This document shows positions 32,790 through 43,903 of a DNA stretch of 64,000 nt, in pieces. Within the stretch, counting starts at the first letter, position 1. Every line of letters begins with the position of its first letter. The notes under the pieces are model-generated. The model was not told where the DNA came from, made no database searches, and saw only the letters and a list, made by a program, of their open reading frames with translations. Origin of the DNA: Thermothielavioides terrestris NRRL 8126 (Eukaryota > Ascomycota > Sordariomycetes > Sordariales > Chaetomiaceae); assembly GCF_000226115.1 (NCBI RefSeq), contig NC_016461.1:62001-126000 (forward strand). Direction: 5' to 3'. The position numbers and the translations under genes were made by a program.

Positions 32790-34291
32790 ATGTCGTACGG
32801 ATACCCCGGCCAAGGCTACGGCCCTGGGGGCGGGGGCGGCTCCGGGTACCACCACCCTCCTTCGCCCCAGTACGCCGGCGGCGGCGGCTACGGCCAGTAT
32901 CCCCCGCCGAACCAAGGATACGGCCAGTATCCGCCTCCGCAACAGCAGCAGTATCATCAACAGCCCGGGTACGGCCATTATCCGCCCCCGCAGCACCACC
33001 ACCAGCACCAGCAGCAGTACCATCCTCCGCCGGGGCCGCCGCCCCAGGGGTACGATGCCTACGGCTACCCGATCGCCCACGGGCCGGGCTACGGCGGATC
33101 CGCGCCGGCGCGCACTGCCCCGCCTCCGCCGTCTGGCGTGCAGCACTTCGGCCACGGCGCGCCCGAGGGCTACACCTTCCAGTACTCCAACTGCACCGGC
33201 CGGCGGCGCGCCCTGCTGATCGGCATCAACTACTTTGGCCAGCAGGGCGAGCTGCGCGGCTGCATCAACGACGTCACCAACGTGTCCAACTTCCTGATGG
33301 AGAGGTACGGCTACAAGCGCGAGGACATGGTCATCCTGACCGACGACCAGCGCGACCCCGTGCTGCAGCCGACCAAGGCGAACATGATCCGGGCCATGCA
33401 GTGGCTCGTGGCCGGCGCCCAGCCCAACGACGCCCTGTTCCTGCACTACTCGGGCCACGGCGGCCAGACCAAGGACCTGGACGGCGACGAGGAGGACGGC
33501 TACGACGAGGTCATCTACCCGGTCGACTTCCGGACGGCTGGCCACATCGTCGACGACGAGATCCACCACTACGTGGTCCGGCCGCTGCTGCCCGGCGTGC
33601 GCCTGACCGCCATCTTCGACAGCTGCCACTCGGGCTCCGTCCTGGACCTGCCCTACATCTACAGCACGAAGGGCGTGCTCAAGGAGCCCAACCTGGCCAA
33701 GGAGGCCGGTCTGGGCCTGCTCGAGGCCGTCGGCGCCTACGCCCGCGGCGACATGGGCACCGTCGCCAGCACCGTCTTCGGCCTCGCCAAGTCGGCCTTG
33801 CGCGGCAACGACGCCTACGAGCGATCCAAGCGGACCAAGACGTCGCCCGCCGACGTCGTCATGTGGAGCGGCAGCAAGGACGACCAGACTTCGTGAGTCC
33901 TTTTTCTTTTTGCCTTCCTCCCATTCCTTCTTCCCACCGAATGCGAAAGAGGAAACGGGTAACTGACTGTGTATTTGTTCATTGCAGCGCCGACGCCACC
34001 ATCGCGGCAAAGGCCACCGGCGCCATGTCGTGGGCCTTCATCACGGCGCTCAAGCAGAACCCTCACCAGAGCTACGTGCAGCTGCTCAACAGCATCCGCG
34101 ACGTGTTGGAGACCAAGTACACGCAGAAGCCCCAGCTGTCGTGCAGCCATCCGCTCGGTGCGTGTTTTCTTTTCTATTCTCTTCTATGCCCGTCTGTTCC
34201 TGTCCCATGACTCTCGCTCGTTTCCGATGTGCTGACCACCGTCATCTCGCTTGTCTTGCTGCCAGATACCGATCTGCTTTTCGTCATGTGA
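32790..34291 (+). CDS. MCA1: Type I metacaspase
   Basis: Exons 32790-33892, 33988-34157 and 34266-34291 give 432 residues; the last exon adds only DTDLLFVM, the usual C-terminus being cut by a late intron (GTGCGT). The N-terminal prodomain (about 1-125) is rich in Gly, Tyr, Pro, Gln and His, as in fungal type I metacaspases. The caspase-like domain begins at [14 protein letters not shown]. The catalytic dyad is intact: His223 in HYSGHGG and Cys279 in FDSCHSGS. The conserved DxxxD-type acidic block [20 protein letters not shown] is present. Metacaspases are Ca2+-dependent Arg/Lys-specific Cys proteases involved in protein quality control, ageing and stress-induced cell death, mainly in the cytosol and at aggregates. 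Gln and His runs in the prodomain may favour aggregation. Confidence 0.95.
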
Positions 34292-34377
34292 GACAGGGTT
34301 TCGGAACTGTGGGTGTGGGAGGGTGTGGGGGAACGTCGTGGAGATCTACCTAGGCTAGGGTGTCCCGTGGGGCTGGA

Positions 34378-34767
34378 TCTTAAAGAGGTCCCGCCAAGAC
34401 TAATTTCGGCCAATTGTCGGCAATGTTTTTACAGCGTCAGTACCCCGCCAAGACCGCCAAGGGGTTTGCACTATCGCCACGGGTTAGCCACGGGTTAGTT
34501 CGCCGGGGGTACAGGGGGCGGCGCCAGCCCCCCGCTGGTTAGGGTGAGGGTTATAGTTAGGGTAAGGGTCAAGGTTAGAGTATGGGTTAACTTCGTTTTC
34601 TTTTTTTTCAATTTGGTTGAGGTTTCGCAAAGTTGTTGCTACGAGTCTTTGCAATTCTTCGTTGTTGATGTTGCTCGAAGTCGTGGCGACCCCGCTCCCT
34701 CGCGGCAATTTGTAAATACTTGTAAGCGGTAGGTTCCGAAATTAGTCTTGGCGGGACCTCTTTAAGA
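34378..34767. mobile_element. MITE-like element with perfect 32-bp terminal inverted repeats
   Basis: Bases 34378-34409 and 34736-34767 are perfect inverted repeats, 32 bp each, with termini TCTTAAAGAGGTCCC and GGGACCTCTTTAAGA. The 390-bp unit encodes nothing recognisable. An 11-bp direct repeat, GTCCCGTGGGG, flanks it at 34362-34372 and 34774-34784, a few bases outside the arms; it may be the target-site duplication, which at 9-11 bp would fit a Mutator-like origin. The core holds a run of degenerate TTAGGG-like words. A related terminal sequence occurs alone at 39624-39642. Confidence 0.75.
34538..34595 (+). repeat. Degenerate telomere-like repeat inside the TIR element
   Basis: The stretch contains GGTTAGGGTGAGGGTTATAG, GTTAGGGTAAGGGTC and AAGGTTAGAGTATGGGTTA: repeated variants of the fungal telomere unit TTAGGG. 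It is internal, short and imperfect, so it is not a chromosome end. Confidence 0.6.
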
Positions 34768-35516
34768 ATAACCGTCCCGTGGGGTGATGATGCCGATCGT
34801 CTTGGCCACGCCCGATGATCAAATAACTCGGGCCCGTGCATGGCGGGACCTATGTCGTTGGATAACTAGGTAGTTGTTGAATCGTAGTGTACAGCATCAC
34901 AAGTGCCCGGTGTCTCACTCGACGGCCCATGATTGGTGTCCCATCAGGTTCCGCCCTGGTTGGAGATGCGGATCCGAAGATGGTGATGCCGTGTTCACGG
35001 GATCTGCTGTTCCACGGCAGCAAACGAGGGCATTACGACTACAACTAGATTTTGCCCTACTGTACATCGGGGAGAGAGCAATGTGTGGGGGTGGGGGTAT
35101 GTACGACCAAAATGTAGACTCCTGTTTCTCTCGACTCATCTCATCCGCCAGAACTTGAATGCTTCGCCATCAGAACGTAGCCGCCTCTGCCGTCATACGA
35201 GCGTGCATCCCACATCGCACCATCAAGAACGGAGTCCCCAGAAGAATGAGTAGGCGACCAGGAGCCGACAGGATTTTCAAAGCGTGTCAACACATGAAAC
35301 GAGAGCGCCGAAAGGAAGCGCACCTGGTGGATCAGGGTGGGTTTGGTAGTAATGATTAGGACGGACAGTAATTGTACTCACGTTGAAACATCCAGGAGCA
35401 AGGACAGCGAGAAATAAGGGAGAAAAGGTAAAGTAAATAGAACAAGATAAATAACATAAAAACATATGAAAAAAGGGGTTGTAGAGGGGGGAACAAGAAA
35501 TAAGAGAAAAAAAAAA

Positions 35517-38006
35517 TCAGTGAATAAACCCCCTCAAGTACTCCAACGCGCCCTTCAGACCAACAGACGCCTTACTACCCACGCTCTCTCCACCAACCGT
35601 GCTCGCAGCACCGCCCTGACGACGCCGACCACGACGCCCGCGCGAGCCTCTCGATGACCTTCCACCACTGCCACTACCACTACCACTACCACTACCATCG
35701 TTGGAAGACGACGACGACGACGACGACAAGGAGGAGGCCGTCTCGGAGCTGCGGCGCTCGCGCACGTACTTGGGCCACGTGTTGGTCAGCACCAGGTACT
35801 TGATGCTGGCCTGCGCGGCGTCGAAGACGGCGGCGTCGAAGGCCGTCGGGATGTCGCCCTCGTAGAGCGCGTAGCTCGGGGTGTGCACGTAGGCGTGCGG
35901 TTGTGACGGGGTGTTGCTCCCGTTGGTGCTGTTGGCGTGGGCGTGGGAGGGCGGCAGGACCGCGGGGACGGGCAGCGGGATGTGCGTTGCTCCTGTGCTC
36001 CGCGGCCGGGCGGTGGTGGTGGTGGTGGTGGTGGTGGTGGTGGTGACGGCTTCGGCGGGCGGCAGCGTGGGGCTGGGCTCGAGGATGTGGGCTTGCGAGT
36101 CGCGCGAGTCGCGCTTCGGCGGTTGGTGTGGCGGCGGCGGCGGCGGCTTGGCCGTGAAGTCGGCCAGCTCCGAGTCGGCGAAGGGGGTGGCGGCGTCGAC
36201 GGTCTTGGAGGCGCCGGCGGTGTTCATGCTGCGCGCGGCGCGCTCAAAGACACCCTGCAGCTTGCGCAGGTCGTGCCAGGCGATGTTGATGGGGAACTCG
36301 GCGTCGCGCGGGCTGATGAACTCGGTGTAGATGCGCAGCGCCCGCGTGAACTGCTCGCGCACCATGCCCTCCGACGCCGCGTCGAACCGGCTGCGCACGA
36401 ACTCCGGCGGCAGCGCGGCCTTCCACTCGGCCACGGCCGTCAGGAAGGCGATGTTCTCGCCAGAGAAGTCGCGGCGGGCCGAGAACTGCCGCAGCGGCTC
36501 CGGGTTCTTGTCCAACACGTGCTCCAGCGCGGCCATGGTCAGCACGCCGTCGTCGGGGACGCCGCCCACGTTGGCCTGGCTGGCCGTGTTGGACTCGAGC
36601 CCCGGCAGCTTTTTCCACGAGTCGAAGCCGGCGGAGTCGCCCACCTTGGTTGACGTCGGGCTCAGCGGCGGCGCGGCGGTCTGTTCGCTCGACGTCTCCG
36701 ACTTGGCGCCGAACCGCTTCTTGGACTCCCAGTTGGCGATCGACTCGAGCGTCTCCTGGCGCAGGGTCTGGTGTTTGTGCACCTCCCAGCAGGGCACGAA
36801 CACGGAGCAGATTTCAATGACGAAGATGGAGAGCGCGATCCTAGACATGTCAGTTAGTTGGGCGCAAACGAGCAGGGGACCTGTGAGACCAACCACTGTG
36901 GCGGGACGAAGTACTGGTTCACCGGGGCCATGCCCGGGACGTAGAGAGCGATGAGCCACATTGGCGCTGCCGGAAGCCTGCGAATCTCACACATCAGCAT
37001 CCAGCCCCTAGAGCGAGGGAAACCGAACTTAGACGCGATGTCTTACCCAGCAATGCAGCAGGCGATGGTCTGGCGCTGCCAGCCGTGGGTGTCGCGGATC
37101 CCGCGCGACCGCCACAGCACGATGGGCGCTACAATCCAAGCCCACACGAACTGCCAAACAATGGAGGGCCACCTGCAAGGAAGTGTGTAAGTCCTCGCTA
37201 CGGGAGAGCGTCGGGGCGAGAAGGAGTCGAGTCAACGTACCACTCCCAGCCGCGGCCCTGCTTCATGGCAATCTCGGCAGCCGACTTGCCTGTCACCTCG
37301 GTGCCGGGAACGCCAAAGTCGGGGTGGAACTTGCGCGAGACCATGTAGATAATGATGACGATGAGTAGCTGCGGATCGCACCACCGTGTTAGACTCGACC
37401 GGTTGCTGACTCAGGGGGGCTTCCCTCGCCAGACGGACAAGACGCCATGCTCACCTGCACGGTCATGCCCATGGTGACAAACATAAACATGCGCTTGGAG
37501 TAGTCCATCTGGCGGATGCGCTGCAGCCACGTGGGCTTCTGGAGCCGCCGCTTCTCGTCGTAGCGCGTCTTCATTTGGCTCGGCGGGCGGGCGAAGCGGC
37601 TCTGGGCCTTCGCGACGTGCAGGAACTGGCTGTTGCCGGCATGGAACAGGGCGATGCCGAAGGGGTACCAGACGCTCATGATCCAGAACTCGGCCACCTC
37701 GGGGGCCAGCGGGCCGACCGAGTAGGCGATCTGGACCGAGAGCCAGTAGAGGTGCAGTAGGACGAGACCGGCAAAGGTTAACGAGAGTCCGCGCAGTCTC
37801 AGGGTCGGCGTGTTGCGTTTCTTGTAAAGGAATGTCATGCCGGCCGCCAGGAGCAGGGTCCAGACGGCGGCGAAGGTCAGCCACCAGACGGCGACGCCAT
37901 CGAGCCTGGCCTGGGGCTTGGTGTCGGGCGTCGTGCCGAACTCGGATCCCTCCGTGGCGGCGGGCGACCTGGCGGCGGGCGACCCGGCCTCGCGTGGTAG
38001 AATCAT
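35517..38006 (-). CDS. Seven-transmembrane RGS protein (GprK/MoRgs7-like)
   Basis: Five exons: 38006-37455, 37368-37241, 37172-37047, 36977-36894 and 36840-35517, total 737 residues; all four junctions keep frame (donors GTGAGC, GTACGT, GTAAGA, GTTGGT). Seven hydrophobic helices can be followed from [14 protein letters not shown] to [17 protein letters not shown] cytoplasmic part follows with RGS sequence from about residue 398: [51 protein letters not shown]. The last RGS helix ([26 protein letters not shown]) appears only after about 125 low-complexity residues containing Pro runs and a Thr11 run. Such receptor-RGS hybrids speed GTP hydrolysis on G-alpha at the plasma membrane. The tail is Ser/Gly/Arg rich. 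Confidence 0.88.
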
Positions 38007-41000
38007 GGCTCGGGATGGCTGCGTCTCTCAGTTGGGGAGATGGCGAGGAGGACGACACCGAGCCCGTGGGGAAGAAAGGAAACTGGATGGCTGAAGGCCA
38101 AATAGGGGCGGGCGAGGCTCTCGAAGTGAATTAAAGCAAACAATCGAGGAGGCATGGGCTTGAGACCCTGGCTGGTGGGGACTCAGGCACACGCCCTCAC
38201 ACTCGCAGATGGACCGAGACACGGGCACACACACACACACACACGAGGACACCACGCGCCAGGGACGACGATGATAGATATGCCGGCACGGCGCGAGGCT
38301 TGAGCGGGCGGTGTATTAGAAATCTCCACTACACTAGCGTACAAATTTCGCCGGGCCAGCAGCAAGGGCAAAGCAAGGGCGGAACGCAATTGCGGCATCT
38401 CATGGCGCGCAGCGACCCAGAGAGAGGGCACGGTGCAGGGACTGCAGTCGCACTCACGATCTGTGACTGCTGTGGCAGGTTGCATGCTCCGCCGATCCAT
38501 TTGCCCATGTCACCCACTCGTCCCCAGTCTCCGGGGCCCCGGCTCGCCGACGGCTGCCGAGCGGGCATTGGACGGGCCTGAACAAGCTGGTTGGTCTCTT
38601 CTCCTCACGTCGCAGCTCGTGGGGGATAACGAGGGGGGCCAACGGGGCGTGGCGGGCGTGCTAGCCAATGGAGTAGTCGGGCTGCCCACCACGGTGCTCT
38701 TGTGGCTGGCACCCGGGCACTCTGCGCCGTCTTGTTTCTCTCCCTCTCGGTCTGAGTCTGAAGTCGTGAAGTTGCGGGTATGTGGGGGAAGATCAGCGGG
38801 CGGAAAGTCGATCAGCGAGCGAAAAGCCGATCAGGGACTCCCCTTATTGCTCTCTCCTCGGGCCCGACCCCACTGACAAGAAAGTATCCGACTCCACGTG
38901 CTGGGTTCGGGCTCAGCGGTTTCCGAGGTGGCTTGGGGCAGGAGATCGAGGCGTGTCTCAGGAGGTGGAAACCACGCATCCACAGTATTGTAGTGTATTG
39001 TATGCGTGCAGCAGCCTGGCGTGAAGTGGCTTGGTATTGGCCGCACCATCAACTTCAGGCGCGTCAAAACAGTGCTTTTGCAAGTGGTAAAAGCTGCAAG
39101 CGTCACTTTTTCTCGTCAGCTGGGCCATGACGCAGCATCTGAGATGTGGAAAGCACAGGAAGAGACAAGAAGGCGATTAACCAGTGTAAGTTAGGCCGAA
39201 GAAGCTTGCTCTTGGGCCGCCCCGCCTGCACTGTGACCCTGACTGCAGCTTGCGTCGATCCCCATAGTGTGCTCGATTATTGCCAGGGCATGCTGGCCGG
39301 GGTTGTTTGCCGAGATCATTCCATGGCCCGTCGCACGGCGCCCGAGCGTCGGGAACTGCCTCCTATGCAGTAGGTCATCCGCCGGGCTCCTGGAACTCAC
39401 CGGTCAGCGATCACCACTCAACCTAGCAAGTGCGCAAATTGTTCGTAGTGTACGTAGCAAGTGGGAAACACGCAACTACACTAGTTAACCTTGTGTCAGC
39501 TGGAGCAAGTTGAGCGATCGGCGACTGGCACCTGGTGACTGGAGACCCTCCGGTTAGCGTGCACAGTACGGAGTTCGGGACTGTTTCTGACGAGCATCTT
39601 GTAACCACTCCGAAGGGTAGACGTTAAAGAGGTCCCGCCAAGCGGAGAAGTGCATGCTCAGGGGATTGGATTGTGGGGAGCTCCTGCTCTGGTGTCCACT
39701 GCCATGGGTGCCTCTTTGCTCTTTTGGGAGGCTGCGTGGCCCGAATTCACGGGAAGCTGCCCAAGCTTTCAGAGTGCGCTCCGATCACTCCTGCGTGTCA
39801 GCGGGCACGTTTGGCAGCCCCATTGACCGGGGTCCAGAGAAAAAAAAAGGAAGGGTCGATAACGACGGAGGATGCTCGGCCAACCAAAGTCTCAGCAGAT
39901 GCCTTGCTTGCCTGCATTGTGTCAGTTTCCCGTCGCTTCTCAACGTCCCTTCCCCAGACCAGTCGCCCGAACTTTAACTCGAACTGCCCTGCCCGTCGTG
40001 TAGACCTAGTCGATCTACACTTTCAACTAGCGTACGCACCCTATCGGCCTGACAGCTGAAACTCCAGCCGAGTCCTGGCGGTGGCTCCGCCGTGCCTAAC
40101 CTAAATGAATCAGAAAGGCTGGTGGGATGAGCCGTGTTGGCATTGGCCATCTGAGCATGTGAGTGATAACTTTGAGTTGTGGCAGCCAGAAAGTGATATC
40201 TTGTTGGATAGGGTTGGCGGGCAGCTCTGGTTGGCCACGTGAGCGACAAATCACACTAACCAGCTTCCCCTCCCCTGCAGTGGCCCAGTCGCCGTCGGCC
40301 GAACAAGTCACGGTCGCACGGAACATGACAGCAACCGACTTTGTTGTCTTTCAGCTTTTCTTTTCTTCGCCATGTGTGGCTCTCCGTCTGGTCTGGCTTC
40401 AATGGAGTGCTCGACCGTCGACGGCGTCGAGGATGTGACGAAACGCATATAAAGCAACGAGCAGGATCGATAATGCAGCTGCCGTGCTTCACTGCGCTTC
40501 CTAGTTCGCTCAGGGCTGCAGCTTTTGCGGACCACCCAACCGAAGGACCACACACTGTCCTCCTCGCTCTTCGAAGAAGGTGCGAGAGATTGCTTCTTAA
40601 GAGCTCGTTGCGCGAGAGCGCTCGTGCAAACAAACAAACGCCTGCCCAGGCTGGCGCCAATCAGCTGGTGATGTTTGCCCCACCTTCCACCGCCACGGGC
40701 CCCGGCAAGCGGACATTCCAGGTCTGAGCGGCTGACCTGGACTCGTCCGAGGCAGCCCTTGCCAAAAGATGCCTTGAGAGAGAGAAGTCCATCGCTAACT
40801 TCCAGCTAGCTGACAGTTCTGCAGGTGGCTGCTGTTGATCAGTGCTCCGGCAGTTGTTCCGACATCCGTTTCACTGGATGAGGCAGCTTGGAGTCCAATT
40901 TTGCCGACGTGAGACGGTGAGAGCGATGCCAGATGAGGGAAGTACTCGAGCTCCGGTTGTGCGCACTCAAATCATGCCGCCATTGTTGGGACTGGAACCT

Positions 41001-41947
41001 CCAGCCCATGCGACGGCAGGTTCTGCTTGCAGAAGATTAAATAAATCAAACGTACCCATACCCCAGGGCATCGAGCACACAACTGGGGAGCTCCCTGACG
41101 CTTGCTTGTTCGTTGACCCGCATCCTTAGACCCGTTCCGGGAAACACACTAACTGCACAGTACACTACACTAGGAGCGGCGCCGCTCGGGAAAAGAGGTA
41201 GCATTGATTGCGGGGCATGCTCCAGCACGGTGAATCTGATCAGGATCTGTGGCAGAGCACGAGTGTATATATGATGCACTTCTGGTTATATGCTCATGGG
41301 CTGTAACTACTAGAGATGCCCTCGCTGTGTCACACTCCCCCGTAACCACCCGAATCAAACTCTGTCGACGCTATGATTACTGCAGCACTCCATGGATGTA
41401 GACTCGGCCCAATGACCTCCATCCTATCTGATCGGGTAACCGTTACATGGTCTGCGTGGGGTTGTGGCCTGAGATATTCGTTGAGCTGTTCGCCCAATCT
41501 CGCTCGCCTGCAGAGGTAGTAGAGACCGCAGTTTAAGAATGGATGAATCTGCAGCTACGAAGACGAGCAAAAAGAAGCGTAGATGCCCATGTTGCTATCC
41601 TAACAGCCGGTGGTAAGACAGCACTGCACGTTGGAGCCGTCCTCGCACGGCAATTGAGTGCCGATCCAATATGGCTAATACGGAGGCTGCCTTGATTCAA
41701 TCACACTCACCAGCCCCACAGTTCCAACGCGAGGACCTCAATGCTTGACCGGGCCGGGCGACGGGATGCTACTGTGGTTAAGCAGTCGGAGGATATTATA
41801 ACACCCGCAAAGCCCTGGATGCCCTGCTGTGGTATATCACGATAGCCTTCCCGGCCATCTCAAACCGGGGGTGAGGGACACGCAAGATTGGCGTCTCCGG
41901 AACCACTGAAAAGCCAACGTCCGGTTCACGTCTTAGCAGCTTTCGCA
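38007..41947. other. Gene-poor 3.9-kb interval
   Basis: Between the 7TM-RGS start and the CE15 start. Many short open frames, none with recognisable residue patterns or splice logic. It contains a short AC microsatellite near 38227-38244, a solo terminal repeat at 39624-39642, and the promoters of both flanking genes. A TATAA word lies at 41797-41801, about 147 bp before the CE15 start. A non-coding RNA cannot be excluded. Confidence 0.5.
39624..39642 (+). repeat. Solo copy of the MITE terminal sequence
   Basis: TTAAAGAGGTCCCGCCAAG matches 19 bases of the terminal repeat at 34380-34398. No partner arm was found nearby, so it looks like a truncated or decayed relative. Confidence 0.65.
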
Positions 41948-43380
41948 ATGCGGGCGATTTCGTGCACCCTGATCGCAGCCGCGTGCGGGACCGCGACTGG
42001 CGTGTCCCTAGCTGCCCGACAGGGCGGCGCCGGGAACGCGACGATTCAGTGCGCGGCAATCCCCTCGCCCTTCCCGACCTGGCAGCAGCTGCCGCAACAG
42101 AGCACGCTGCCGGACCCCTTTCTGCCGCTCAAGTACACCACACCCAGCGACGCACAGAACATCATGGCGGGCAAGGGCCAGGGACGGGTGCAGACTCCCG
42201 ACGAGTGGTACCAGTGCCGGCAGCCCGAGATCCTCCAGATGCTGCAGGAGTACCAGTACGGTTACTACCCGGACCACAGCCAGGAGAAGGTCGAGGCCAC
42301 GCGCAGCGGGACCACGCTGAACATTGCCGTTACTGCCGGCGACAAGACGGGCAGCTTCAAGGCCAGCTTCACGCTGCCGTCGGGCGCGTCGGCATCCAAG
42401 CCGGCGCCCGTGGTCATCAACATCGGCGGCATGCAGAACCAGCCGTATCTGAGTGCGGGCATTGCGATTGCTCAGTTCGACTACACGTCGGTGGCGCCGG
42501 ACAGCAACTCCAAGACGGGCGCCTTCTGGAGCATCTACAACGGGCGGGACATCGGTGAGTCTCGCCATCTTCCTTGCTCCGCCGCACCCTCCTGTCTCCC
42601 CTCACCACCTCATCACTGACACTTGCCGTGTCCGGTTCCTAGGCGTGCTGACGGCCTGGGCCTGGGGCTTCCACCGCGTGCTGGACGCCATCAACATGAC
42701 GGTGCCCGAGATTGACGCCACGCGGGTCGGCGTGACGGGCTGCTCGCGGCTGGGCAAGGGCGCGCTGGCGGCCGGGCTGTTCGACAAGCGCATCACGCTG
42801 ACGATGCCCATGTCGTCCGGGGTGCAGGGCATGGGCCCGTACCGCTACTACACGATGAGCGGGCAGGGCGAGAATCTTGAGAACAGCAAGCAGGGGGCGC
42901 CCTGGTGGACGGACAGCACGCTGGGCACCTTTGTCAACCACGCCGAGAACCTGCCGTACGACGCGCACACCATCGCGGCCGCCATCGCGCCGAGGGCGCT
43001 GGTCATCGACCAGGGTACCGGCGACCAGTTCACCAACAGCAAGGCCACCGCCGTCATCATCTACCCGGCGGCGAAGCTGGTGTACGACTGGCTGGGCGTG
43101 GGCGACCAGATCGCCATGAGCGTGCGCAGCGGCGGGCACTGCGACATGAGCGGGTAGTAAGTGGCTCGAGAGCATCATCGATCGATCAATGTCCCGAGGA
43201 ACCAAAAAATGACTGACGCGATGGCGATGGTGTTTCAGCACGTCCGTCCTTCCCTACGTGCAAAAGATCTTCTTTGGCACGCCGACGAACAAGGACTACA
43301 ACAGCCTCGGCTCGTACGGGTCGCCCATCACGACCGCGTATCCCTGGGCGACTGCAACGCCTCCCAGCAAGGCGGCGTAA
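41948..43380 (+). CDS. Secreted glucuronoyl esterase-like protein (CE15)
   Basis: Exons 41948-42554, 42643-43156 and 43239-43380 give 420 residues; the last intron uses GTAAGT and restores a Tyr codon. The start MRAISCTLIAAACGTATGVS is a signal peptide. CE15 features: LPDPF near the mature start, the nucleophile motif GVTGCSRLGKGA with Ser237, WWT..HAENLPYDAH, and the catalytic His368 in RSGGHCD. CE15 enzymes cleave ester links between lignin alcohols and 4-O-methyl-glucuronic acid of xylan in the plant cell wall. No CBM1 is present. The canonical catalytic Glu, 23 residues after the Ser in characterised fungal enzymes, is Ser260 here (TMPMSSG where they have PQESG); Asp330 or Asp325 could supply the acid from the alternative position known in some CE15 enzymes. 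Activity is therefore likely but not certain. Confidence 0.87.
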
Positions 43381-43903
43381 TTAATTAGATGAAAGGAATG
43401 GAGATCGACTCGACATGTCCGAGTTTGTGTATGAAATAACGCGCCGCAATTGATGAGAATCGGGATGCTTACCCGGTTCTTTGTGCTGTGTACGGAGCAA
43501 TTCGAGGTCCGCCCGGTTCCATTACAGCACAACCTGAGTCCAGATAGGAGATGTCACTTAGGTACCTGCCTTTAGGGTGGTGTCGTACGGAGAGGGGCAG
43601 CTAAAATTAGGCGGGTCCACTGCCGGGCCGGGGGATGCTGGCTGTTGGGCAGCTGGGATGGCCTAGCGTAGTTTGTATTCCGTACCGAGATTCGGGGCGC
43701 AGCTGTCTCGGGACTCTGCAGGCACGGGACGGAAACAACCTAGCACTCCCAACACCCCGATCGCAGCATCCGACGACCGCCCGCGAGGCCATCATCGCGG
43801 CGCATGCGCTTGTCTCAGAAAACCGCTCCGCTGTTGGTTTCCCGCCCAACGTCACGATGCAGTGATCGCCAACGCAAGATCTGTCGCTTTCCTCGAGAGA
43901 AGA
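43381..43903. other. Intergenic
   Basis: 523 bp between the CE15 and ZIP genes, both plus strand. Presumed CE15 terminator and ZIP promoter; nothing else seen. Confidence 0.45.

Larger units (their letters stand above)
34292..35516. other. Intergenic containing a TIR element
   Basis: 1.2 kb between the metacaspase and 7TM-RGS 3' ends. The element at 34378-34767 fills a third; the remainder (34785-35516) shows no gene or repeat. Confidence 0.5.

Noticed and set aside
32763..34010. 415-codon antisense frame over the metacaspase
   Set aside because: Val/Gly/Arg-biased shadow of the metacaspase exon, without motifs.
34538..34595. TTAGGG-like words as a chromosome end or telomere fusion
   Set aside because: Short, degenerate, internal and enclosed by inverted repeats, with normal genes on both sides.
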